Shown in pieces: positions 45,610 to 54,700 of a DNA stretch of 58,157 bases; positions within the stretch are counted from its first letter, which is position 1; each line of letters begins with the position of its first letter. The stretch is taken from contig JBCBST010000004.1 in assembly GCA_039819115.1 (NCBI GenBank), positions 1 through 58,157 on the forward strand, given 5' to 3'. The position numbers and the translations under genes were made by a program. The stretch comes from JBCBST01 sp039819115. GTDB lineage: Bacteria; Bacteroidota; Rhodothermia; Balneolales; Balneolaceae. The notes beneath the pieces are model-generated. The model was given only the letters and a program-made list of their open reading frames with translations, was not told where the DNA came from and did no database searches.

Positions 45610-46676
45610 ACCTGTCTCTTTCCATTTTTTCACGTCCAGTTGTGTTCTTATTGGCAGCCGCTTTTTGCTACTCCTGTACCGCCTGCGACCTGCTGGGTAT
45701 TGGCAGTAATGATAATGACCGTGATCCGGTGCTCCCAGATACCACTTCTTCCCAATTCACCTGGCGGGTAGATACCGTAGGGTTTATCAATACGTTTCTC
45801 CGTGATGTAGCCATTATTGATTCCAACAACATCTGGGTAGTGGGTGAAATCCCGGAACGGGATTTCAGTGCCGGAGAAATGTTCAACCTGTTACGTTGGG
45901 ATGGGGAAGATTGGAACAGGGAACAGATACCCTTCAATTGGCCTACCGATGATAGAACGATTTACCCTGACATAGACCAGATTATAGCATTTAAGAACGA
46001 TGACATTCTAATAAGAGCGGGGGGAATACTGGTACGCTGGGATGGTGCTACGTACTCTACAGACCGAAGGCTTCGCAATATAATACAAGAAAACCTGAAC
46101 GGTATGTCAGGAGTAATTCAGGATAACATGTATTTCTTTGGAGATGGAGGTTCCCTTTTTGAATACCAGGGAATAGGCTATAGAAGGGTGGGAACTGGTA
46201 CAAATGAAAACTTACTGTTTGCTGCATTTGCCAACGATACCCTCAAGTTTGGAGGTGAACATACTCTTCTGCAATATGTGAATGGACAGGTGATCCCGGA
46301 GTTTAACCCCGATACCCTGCCTCAATTCCAGCTCCAAGGTCGTTACCGTGATGTATGGTACTCCGGCACTCACTGGTGGTATGGGACGAGTAGCGGACTG
46401 TACCGGTTTTCTCCCGACAGCGGGTATGTGGATATGGGCACAATTGGAACCAATTTAATTGGGGGAACTGGTGATAATGACGTGGTGGCGGTAAGCTCTG
46501 TAGGAGAAGTATATCACTGGAACGGCGTACGACTAACACGTCAGAATACACCGTTCGGAAACTCAGATTTACCGCGGCCAAGGGGGATTGCGGTATATAA
46601 TAATAAGATCATGGTGGTCGGCTGGCTGGCAGATATAGGAAAAGGATTTATTCTGACCGGAGAACGGCAGAACTAA
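45606..46676 (+). CDS. Beta-propeller-like lipoprotein, copy 2
   Basis: A 356-residue predicted lipoprotein starting at ATG 45606, overlapping the stop of copy 1 by 4 bp. It has the same lipobox ('CTACDLLG') and N-terminal segment as copy 1, identical at DNA level for 102 bp, and then diverges but keeps the propeller-like repeats ('LLRWDGEDWN', 'GILVRWDGATY', 'YHWNGVRLTRQ'). The two leader peptides before the lipobox are unrelated, so the shared block looks copied between paralogues. Function unknown. Confidence 0.75.
   Translation: MNLSLSIFSRPVVFLLAAAFCYSCTACDLLGIGSNDNDRDPVLPDTTSSQFTWRVDTVGFINTFLRDVAIIDSNNIWVVGEIPERDFSAGEMFNLLRWDGEDWNREQIPFNWPTDDRTIYPDIDQIIAFKNDDILIRAGGILVRWDGATYSTDRRLRNIIQENLNGMSGVIQDNMYFFGDGGSLFEYQGIGYRRVGTGTNENLLFAAFANDTLKFGGEHTLLQYVNGQVIPEFNPDTLPQFQLQGRYRDVWYSGTHWWYGTSSGLYRFSPDSGYVDMGTIGTNLIGGTGDNDVVAVSSVGEVYHWNGVRLTRQNTPFGNSDLPRPRGIAVYNNKIMVVGWLADIGKGFILTGERQN
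45677..45778 (+). repeat. Direct repeat within duplicated lipoprotein genes, copy 2
   Basis: Identical to 44598-44699; see that entry. Confidence 0.95.
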
Positions 46677-46698
46677 CCACAACTAAACAGAAATCATT

Positions 46699-48840
46699 AT
46701 GAAAACGAACACACATAGCATACTCATCGCCATGATGAGTATTGGAATCATTGTATCCATTTCATTTGGGCTACATGCTCAGGATATTGGAACTTCTCCC
46801 TTCACTACACCGGAGGAGGCAAAAATTAGAATCGCTAAAGACAGTACCAATTTTATATTTGGTGTTAGTCCTAATACCGACATAATAATCGGTCAGAATA
46901 ATCAAAAGACCAGGTATCGGAGTGTGGTTGGCTTCGATATTAGCAAAATCCCTCCGGAAGCTGATCAGATCGGACTACAGTTACTATTAGACGGAAGCGG
47001 ATCCGGTTCCGGAAGCTTTGATGTGCATGCGGTTAGCCTGGTAGGAACAGCGGGGCAAACTGAGCAATATGAACGTATTGACTCCAGTGATGTAATTGGA
47101 CAGGGTTCGTATTCGGGCACTACCGTATTCCTCAGCGTAACCTCTACCGTGCGCAGAGCCATTCTGAGAGATACGTTACTTTCTGGTGGAAGCAGTAATG
47201 AGTTATACCTGGGATTTACCTCCAGGCAGGAAACCACCGTTGGTTCCATTTACCAACGCAATGTTCAATTAGTGGTCACATTTGCCTTACCCGTTTTTCT
47301 AACAAATGAGAACGAATCGGGAGAGAATATATCTACCACTTCCACCCTCACCTTGAATGGAGAAGTGGTCTCTTCCGGAGATTTTAAACGGGTATTTGGA
47401 GGTGAAACCATGAACATCCGAACCAATCATGAAACCCTGCAGGATAAGAGTACGCTGACCAAGCACAATAACTGGAATGACGTCACTACCCGGTTTCTAT
47501 TGGGGTATTCTGACGTCTTGGATGATCGTAATAAAAGAACGTCGTTTGCCAAATTTAAACCCATAAACCCGGTAACCGTGGTAAGCCGTATACCTTCCAA
47601 CTTTTCCACTACCAATGTTCCCGTACAAATCAGCGATCCCTGGTATGTAGACGGCAGTGGCAATCAGACGGAACCCTGGCTCAGTTATCCATTGGGATTT
47701 ACCTCTGCCAGCATGCCTAATGGAGGTATTTTTTTAAATCAGGAAGTGATTAATGCAAATGATCCGATTTACAAAATCCGTTTAGACCCGGACTATATTG
47801 ACGCCTACAACATACAGTATCATTTTATTGAATGGCTGTTGTTTGGCGCCACCTTATCTGCTCCCGATCAAATCGTAAACGGTTATCTTGAAACCCCCGT
47901 GGTCTTTAATACAACCGGTGCGTATGTGTTTGCCGATTACAAGCCCCAAAATGCCAGTGGTATTGCTGAAGTGCTGGGCAACGACCAGCGAAGAAAACTG
48001 GCAGTAGATGCGTTAACCGACGATGTATACCGCGTTTATCATAGCCGTGATGCTGTATGGGCTCAGAAAATGAATTGCAACGCACAGGGATGTAGCGGTG
48101 AGCGGGAATTCAAGATACAGCTGGACGCCCAGGCCCAACTGGGGGAGATATGGAATGCCAGTGCAGCCATGAGTAACGGCCATTTATGGGTGGTGTATGA
48201 ATATGAATATGGAGGTAGCTATTTCTATGGAATTACCCGGGTTTATGATGATGTGAATCCAACCCTGGGTCCCAATAGTGATCAGAGGGTGAATAATTGG
48301 ATAGGAGGAGGTTTCAGTGATATCACCTTCACCGCGGTTACCGGCCGGCAGTATGAGGCAAACCCGATGGCAGCCATATTCGGTTGTGTGGAAACCTGGC
48401 AGGGGACGAAGCCTGTAGCGTATGGTATTTATTTAGATCGTGATATTGATACCATCAATGAACCGGATATTGCCTTCCTGGACAGCCAAAACGGATTCAC
48501 TAATTGTGATGGCGGGGTTTCGCTGGCTTCAACCACAAATGCGCCGAATAACCAACTCGGATTCACCTGGAGCGATAACAACAAAGTATATTTTAACTCC
48601 GCAGGGTTTATCGACATGTTTTTGTCTTCCATACCCTATAGCCGGACAACGCAAAGACTTTCTGACAGAGATTTTGCGTTCAGTTCGAATACCAATCCGA
48701 CTATTTCACGTGATGGAAGCGACTTTGCGGTTGCCTGGGAAAGCATGTGGAATTCCTATGAGTATGGTAACGTATCCGCTATTGCTCAAACCAGGGCCAG
48801 AACCTCCGGAGGTTCTTCCTTTATCGATGTGGTAGAATAG
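46699..48840 (+). CDS. T9SS cargo protein, N-terminal part ended by an in-frame TAG
   Basis: 713 codons from ATG 46699. The signal peptide ends 'GLHAQDI'. A beta-rich domain follows (about 35-200, 'SVVGFDISKIPPEADQIGLQ'), resembling carbohydrate-binding-like modules that precede larger exported proteins; then a long segment without recognised family. The frame ends at TAG (48838-48840). The same frame stays open on the other side up to 49938 and ends in a T9SS tail, so I regard this as the first part of a 1079-residue protein interrupted by a single stop codon (mutation, readthrough or sequence error). As read, the product lacks the T9SS sorting signal and would stay in the periplasm. Confidence 0.72.
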   Translation: MKTNTHSILIAMMSIGIIVSISFGLHAQDIGTSPFTTPEEAKIRIAKDSTNFIFGVSPNTDIIIGQNNQKTRYRSVVGFDISKIPPEADQIGLQLLLDGSGSGSGSFDVHAVSLVGTAGQTEQYERIDSSDVIGQGSYSGTTVFLSVTSTVRRAILRDTLLSGGSSNELYLGFTSRQETTVGSIYQRNVQLVVTFALPVFLTNENESGENISTTSTLTLNGEVVSSGDFKRVFGGETMNIRTNHETLQDKSTLTKHNNWNDVTTRFLLGYSDVLDDRNKRTSFAKFKPINPVTVVSRIPSNFSTTNVPVQISDPWYVDGSGNQTEPWLSYPLGFTSASMPNGGIFLNQEVINANDPIYKIRLDPDYIDAYNIQYHFIEWLLFGATLSAPDQIVNGYLETPVVFNTTGAYVFADYKPQNASGIAEVLGNDQRRKLAVDALTDDVYRVYHSRDAVWAQKMNCNAQGCSGEREFKIQLDAQAQLGEIWNASAAMSNGHLWVVYEYEYGGSYFYGITRVYDDVNPTLGPNSDQRVNNWIGGGFSDITFTAVTGRQYEANPMAAIFGCVETWQGTKPVAYGIYLDRDIDTINEPDIAFLDSQNGFTNCDGGVSLASTTNAPNNQLGFTWSDNNKVYFNSAGFIDMFLSSIPYSRTTQRLSDRDFAFSSNTNPTISRDGSDFAVAWESMWNSYEYGNVSAIAQTRARTSGGSSFIDVVE

Positions 48841-48894
48841 GCCTGTTATCATTTCTGCACCGATTTAGTAGACCCCATTATTAGTGCCTGGGAG

Positions 48895-49938
48895 GTGCAG
48901 CAAGGCCATGACAGCCATTCCATTATCTTTGGCAGAGACGGTTATTCCGTAAAGCATGTGTATACCAAAGGATACCAGGGCTGGAGATATATCGGTCTTG
49001 AGCAAAATGGAGACGGAAGAACGATAGCTGAGTACTCGCTCAACGGGATCCCAACCGCATCTTATAACCGGCTGGTATCGGGAGCATCGCTCTACCGGTT
49101 GAACGACTTTAACAGCGGCTTACCGAAAGGCAGAATCATACCGGATATCCAGTCTATTGTTGGGGTAAAAGTACAAGATCAATCAGGAACAGCAGGTAAT
49201 CGTCCCTATTTCTGGGTAGGTCAGCTGGAAAGTGCCGGAGAAGTAATCCCTGTGTTTGGATCGGATACCGAAAGAACGGAAAGCGTATTAACCGAACCGT
49301 TCAAGCCCACCTCTAAAGCTATTACGTTATACTACAGTGGTATGCTCACAGATCCGGGACAACATCTGCAGCTTATACTCGCAGACACCGACGGTAATCA
49401 TATTCAGACACTGAATGCAAACTGGAAACCAGGAGCTCTGGATAATGATCATGAAACCAAAGCCATAGATGTGTTAGCCAATTTCAATAAGGTGACATTT
49501 CATTTATCAGAAATCCCGCAGCAGCCGGTTGTATTAAAGATAGCTAGTAAAAATGCTGCTACACTGAACTGGGTGCAGGTACCGGTAGGTGACCGGGGCT
49601 TTAAAGAGAAAGGGGCAGAAGAGGCTCAGCCAACGGAAGAAACTATCTCTGACTTGCCTACGAAAGTAGCCTTACTCCAGAACTATCCCAATCCCTTCAA
49701 TCCCACTACTACACTAACCTTCAATTTACCGGCCCGGGCGCAGGTAAACCTGGAAGTGTACAACATGCTGGGTCAACAGGTATCTGTATTGGCTAATGGT
49801 ACCTTCAATCCCGGAAGCCATGTCCTTGAATTTGATGCAGCCAGGTTAGCCACAGGGATGTATATCGCACGTATGTCGGTTGTGACAGATGAAGGTGAAG
49901 CCTTTGTGGAATCCATCAAAATGATGCTGATGAAGTAA
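48895..49938 (+). CDS. T9SS cargo protein, C-terminal part with sorting domain
   Basis: A 347-residue frame beginning at GTG 48895, in the same phase as the upstream gene; the phase is in fact open right up to the TAG at 48838. There is no signal peptide, so alone it could not be exported. The last 85 residues are a Por secretion-type tail: 'LLQNYPNPFNPTTTLTF', 'LEVYNMLGQQVSVL', 'TGMYIARMS', and end 'IKMMLMK'. The tail is used by T9SS to carry proteins over the outer membrane, which needs an N-terminal signal peptide supplied by the upstream part. A hairpin terminator follows. Confidence 0.72.
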   Translation: MQQGHDSHSIIFGRDGYSVKHVYTKGYQGWRYIGLEQNGDGRTIAEYSLNGIPTASYNRLVSGASLYRLNDFNSGLPKGRIIPDIQSIVGVKVQDQSGTAGNRPYFWVGQLESAGEVIPVFGSDTERTESVLTEPFKPTSKAITLYYSGMLTDPGQHLQLILADTDGNHIQTLNANWKPGALDNDHETKAIDVLANFNKVTFHLSEIPQQPVVLKIASKNAATLNWVQVPVGDRGFKEKGAEEAQPTEETISDLPTKVALLQNYPNPFNPTTTLTFNLPARAQVNLEVYNMLGQQVSVLANGTFNPGSHVLEFDAARLATGMYIARMSVVTDEGEAFVESIKMMLMK

Positions 49939-49965
49939 GTACGATGTAGTACAATCTGGTATGTT

Positions 49966-49995
49966 AACCCCGCTTTTGAAAGGGAGCGGGGTTTT
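49966..49995 (+). terminator. Rho-independent terminator
   Basis: A 9-bp perfect stem AACCCCGCT/AGCGGGGTT with a 10-base loop, followed by a short T-stretch. It sits 28 bp after the interrupted T9SS gene. Confidence 0.85.
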
Positions 49996-50091
49996 ACTCA
50001 TTCATACTGGGTATTCAATCATTTTCTATAGCATGTAAGGTTGATTCTGCTATGTTTAGCTTAGCTAAACAAATCATGAACAGCATCGACT

Positions 50092-51339
50092 ATGACAAAA
50101 CAGATACTATCAGCAGTACTTATTTTATTTTTAGGGACTTCATTAACCAACGCACAATCCAGATCTGAGAAGAAAACATCTTCACTTTCTGAATTTAAAC
50201 GCACCATCCTTTTTGAAGCACTGGGCGAAACCGGAGCGGACAAACGCTCGAAAACCTTGTTTACCGATATTGATAACATCCTCTTTCAGGTATTCTCGGG
50301 AGAAGCCTGGAGCACAGCCAATCGCCGATCGTTCAGCTACGATAATGACGGTCAGCGCCGCACCGTGGATTTACAACTGGATGTAGCAGGCCAATGGATT
50401 ACCCTTACCCGTTCTGTAGAGGACTATCAGCCCGATGGATTACCCATTCAATTGGTAGACTACAATTCTAACGGCTTTGGCTTCGATTCAGTTGGTTTTA
50501 CGAAATACTACTACGATGCTCAGGGACGACTCGATTCTATCATAGCGATCGATCATTCAGACGCTGAATCCATTGAAGAAGAGCGATTATACATCCAGCA
50601 CATGGCCGCAGATTCGGTTACGTACAGCTACTATGAATTAGAAGCTGGCGAAGAAGTGGATCGGATTGAAGGGCACATGGTAACCCGGGATAACACCGTT
50701 ATTGATCGCTATGACAACGTCCGGGATACGTATGAGTTGGATACCCTGAACGATTTATTCCGGCAGGATTCTGAGTTATACGTTACCGTTGATTATCTCT
50801 CGGAAGAATGGTTTCTCAATGCATGGAACCCGGTTGAACGGGAAGTATATACCTTCGATTCCATGTCGGGACAGGTGGTATCCGGAGTGTATGAGACTTT
50901 CGACACCGATACCTGGACCCTCGAAGAAGAGTATGCCTACTCCTACGATGGCAATCAGCTGGATACCGTTGAAACGAATTACCTCTCCGTATTCTCCATT
51001 AGTCAAAATGAATACCGGGAACGGGATATCATTTTCTACAACACCACAGTAAGTAACGAAGAAGAAACCAGCGTGACCGGTTTTGAGCTGTTACAGAACT
51101 ACCCCAATCCGTTTAACCCGACTACAACCATTCAATATGCGCTTACCGAAGCATCGGAGGTAAGGCTTGAGGTGTACAACATGCTGGGCCAGGGCATAGC
51201 TACACTGGTTAATCAGCGTCAGTCGGCGGGTTCACATACCGTTTTGTTTGATGCTTCTTCCTTTTCATCCGGGATGTATATCTACCGGATTCAGGCCGGG
51301 GCATTTACCCAAACCCGGCAAATGATGCTCATTAAATAG
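50092..51339 (+). CDS. T9SS cargo protein of unknown function
   Basis: A 415-residue protein. The signal peptide ends 'SLTNAQSR'. Residues about 60-310 contain repeated Tyr/Asp strands ('YYYDAQGRLDSI', 'YSYDGNQLDTVE'), reminiscent of YD/RHS-like or beta-strand repeat modules but without a family I can name. The C-terminal 85 residues are a T9SS type A sorting domain ('ELLQNYPNPFNPTTTIQY', 'LEVYNMLGQGIATLV', 'SSGMYIYRIQAG', 'QMMLIK'). Exported to the cell surface or medium is well supported; role unknown. Confidence 0.85.
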   Translation: MTKQILSAVLILFLGTSLTNAQSRSEKKTSSLSEFKRTILFEALGETGADKRSKTLFTDIDNILFQVFSGEAWSTANRRSFSYDNDGQRRTVDLQLDVAGQWITLTRSVEDYQPDGLPIQLVDYNSNGFGFDSVGFTKYYYDAQGRLDSIIAIDHSDAESIEEERLYIQHMAADSVTYSYYELEAGEEVDRIEGHMVTRDNTVIDRYDNVRDTYELDTLNDLFRQDSELYVTVDYLSEEWFLNAWNPVEREVYTFDSMSGQVVSGVYETFDTDTWTLEEEYAYSYDGNQLDTVETNYLSVFSISQNEYRERDIIFYNTTVSNEEETSVTGFELLQNYPNPFNPTTTIQYALTEASEVRLEVYNMLGQGIATLVNQRQSAGSHTVLFDASSFSSGMYIYRIQAGAFTQTRQMMLIK

Positions 51340-51734
51340 AGGAACAGACCGGACTGGAACGTGGAAAAAGGAAGGGGCGAGGCGCCCCTCATGCATATTA
51401 AACATCTTTAATTTTGTAAACGCCCGTTCGTATGTACATTCGAAGATCAGTTTTTGGGTAATCAAGACTGCACAGAAAACTAACTACTGGAACATGCCGT
51501 GATGGGATGTTCCTTTTTTTATTCCAGTCCATTCCTTTCTGCTCACTAACCCGCAACCGGGTTTCACTCAACCACCTCTACATTATAAAACCGTTCTGAG
51601 CACATTCCGCTACTAACAAGAAGCGGTTTATGGAGGGTTACGTATTCAAACATTTAGGGGAATACTCCGCAATCCAGCCATTGTACTGCTCTATCTACAA
51701 CCAGTACATCCAATTACAACTAATTGCTAATCAT
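51340..51734. other. Intergenic region with two hairpins
   Basis: 395 bp with no convincing gene. At 51373-51389 a perfect 7-bp stem AGGGGCG/CGCCCCT (loop AGG) lies just after the T9SS gene but without a T-run. A typical terminator is at 51489-51520. The T-rich stretch TAATTTTG at 51409-51416 fits a Bacteroidota -7 element, but without a matching upstream element. The in-frame extension of the next gene to 51630 is open but has no signal-peptide character. Confidence 0.5.
51489..51520 (+). terminator. Rho-independent terminator
   Basis: A 7-bp stem GGAACAT/ATGTTCC with an 11-base loop, then seven T. It lies 150 bp after the T9SS cargo gene and may end that transcript or a small transcript initiated in the gap. 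Confidence 0.75.
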
Positions 51735-54700
51735 ATGAAGCGTCATCTAACTATCATCCTTTTTTTGATTGTTATTCTGATAACGAATAGTGCATGGGCT
51801 CAGACCAATGTTTCGGGAACCATTGATGGAGATTCCACCACGGTGTGGACTCTGGCCGGAAGCCCGTACATCGTTACCAACAGCATCAGAGTAACTTCTC
51901 TTGATACTTTAATCATCGAAAAAGATGTTGAAGTACGATTTAACGGGAACTATACCATCAGAGCAGATTTCGGTGTGGTTCGTGCAGATACGGTAACCTT
52001 TACCTCAAACCTTGGGAGTCCGGGGCGGGGGAGTTACGGGGGGCTGGAGGTCACCCAGGGCTTACTGGAAATTAACGGAGGGAGTATTCAATATGCCGGG
52101 AGTAGCACCAACCGGAGTGCAGCCGTGTATAATACAAGAGGGACAGCCATTCTTAGAAATGTCTCTATCACAGATGCTAACCGGGGGGTGCACATTGAAA
52201 ATCCCACGGCTCTTACCACAAATAGCCAGACAACGCTGGAAGATGTAACCATTTCAAATACGGGAATTCCCGTGGTAGTGGCCGCAAAGAGTGATGTGTT
52301 TTTTAATGGAAACAACCTGCTTACCGGAAACGACCAGGATATCATATCCATGACCTTTTCAGAACTTACCGACCGTATGGTACTCCGCAAAGCCCCGGTG
52401 CCGTTCTATTTCAGCAGCTCGTTCTTCCTGAGTGATACCCTGGAGATTGAGTCAGATAACATTTTAAAGATAGGTAATCAGTTTGATGTAACGTCTAACG
52501 GATACTTACAAGCCGTTGCTGATCCCGGAGAGCAGATTTTTTTTACCTCTTTACGGGATGATAACCTGGGGGAAGATTCCAATGCGGACGGCACAGCCAC
52601 TGGACCAGCATCCAGAAACTGGCAGGGTATTGAGTTCCTGGCGGGTTCCGATGGTATACTGCAACGGGTTTCTGTACGCCATGCCGGACTTGGAAACCGG
52701 GGAGCCGTAACCTTCAATAGTGTGGATGCATCGGTTCTGGATTCCGAATTCCTGAACAACTACATCGCGTTTTATCTGAATGGCTCATCAGCCCCCGCTA
52801 TTGAGCGTAATAATATCGGGGTAAGCGACCTGGTTCCGGTGGCCATGCAACTATCGGCCGATCCTCAGTTTGCAGATAATGTGTATTCCTTCTCAGACAA
52901 TGAATACGATGCCTTGGGTATTTTGACCACCTCTCTAACTGCCGACGAAACGCTGGAGGTGCGTAACTTTACCGGCATCAATAACATTACTTATGTAATG
53001 CTTGGGAATCTGACCATTGAAAACGGGGCCACCCTCACGGTTGAAGAAGGGATTGTGATCAAGGCGTTACAAAACCAGCGAATCGATGTAAAAGGAAAAA
53101 TTGTAGCTCAGGGTGCTGATACGAGCAACATCGTATTTACATCCTGGAAAGACGATAGTCACGGTAACCCACTCGATACCAATAAAGATGGGAACAATAC
53201 GGCACCCACCAACAACGACTGGGGCGGTATCAACTTCTTTGATGAAAGCGACGACACATCCATTATGGATTATACCAACGTTGATTACTCACGATTCCCA
53301 ATCAACATAACCGACGCCAATCCAACCATTTCCAACTCTGAGTTCGGGAATGCAGAATCGGCCATTCGCATCTTCAGAGATGCCGATCCAACCATTACAA
53401 ACAACCTGTTTTTCAACACCACCTCGGTACCGGTCCGGCTTTCGGTTTCAGCTGATCCGACGTTTTCTGGAAACTCATTCAATAATGTTGGGTTGAGAGC
53501 ACTGGGGCTTATCCAGGAAGATGTGGCCATCAGTGGAGTGATCCGAAAACGAGACTTTGGCGGATTCAGTAACATCACCTACGCTCAGTTAGGGCGTATT
53601 CGCATTCTCAGCACGGTCGACATTGAAGTGGAGCCGGGTGTGGTCATCAAATCTCAGTCTGATATTATCGTGGAAGGAGGATTCCGCGCGGATGGAGCCA
53701 ATGGTGAGAACATCATTTTTACCTCCCTTCGTGATGATAATGTGGGTAATCCGATGGACACCAATGGCGACGGTAATGCCACAGCACCAGCCAGGGGAAA
53801 CTGGCGAACCATTCACTATCGAAACACGGCCGACGAAGCTTTTTCACGTATTGATAGCGTGGAATTCTGGTTTGGTTCGATGGGACTCGTGTTATCGGGC
53901 GCGAACATCCCGGTTACCAATACCCTGATTACGGATATGGTCGATTGGGGTATCGGCATTTCAGAAACCGCCACGCCCACACTGGAAAATGTGGTTATCC
54001 AGAATACATCGCGTGATCCGATCATCATGTCGTTGCTGGCTAATCCGGTGTTTTCAAACATCACGTTTAACTCAACGGCAACACGCGGTATTGCCATTCT
54101 GGAAGGGACCAGCACATTTACATCGGGCTCAGCTTCTACGTATCTGCCCAGCAATTCAAAGTTGAATGTATCCACAACCTTGAATCAGCGGTCGTTGGCG
54201 GGTATCACCAACATCGCCTACATTTTTAACCGGATCGAGGTATCACCCGATGCCACCCTCAGCATAGAACCGGGCGTGGTTCTGAAATCCCAGGGTGGAG
54301 GTTTTGATATTCGTGGAGCACTGAAATCCGTTGGTACGCCTACAAATCCAATCGTATTTACTTCTCTCAGCGATGATTCATATGGCGGGGATACCAACGC
54401 GAATGGTACCAATAGCGTACCAAGTAACCGGGATTGGGGCGATGTCTTCTTCCAGGCGTCAAACATTGATTCGGTAAATGCTATTAAGCACACCATCCTC
54501 CGATACGGATACGGGTATGGAAGTCTGGACCGGGGTATTGTTACCCTTCTGAATAGCTATGTGGATATGGATTCATCCGTTGTGGAACTGGTAGGTGCTT
54601 CTGGTATTGCCATACGAGGCAGCTCGGATCCTGACATCCAAAACACTCAATTCCTGAACATATCGTCCACGCCAGTGCGTATGGCTATGTTTTCTAACCC

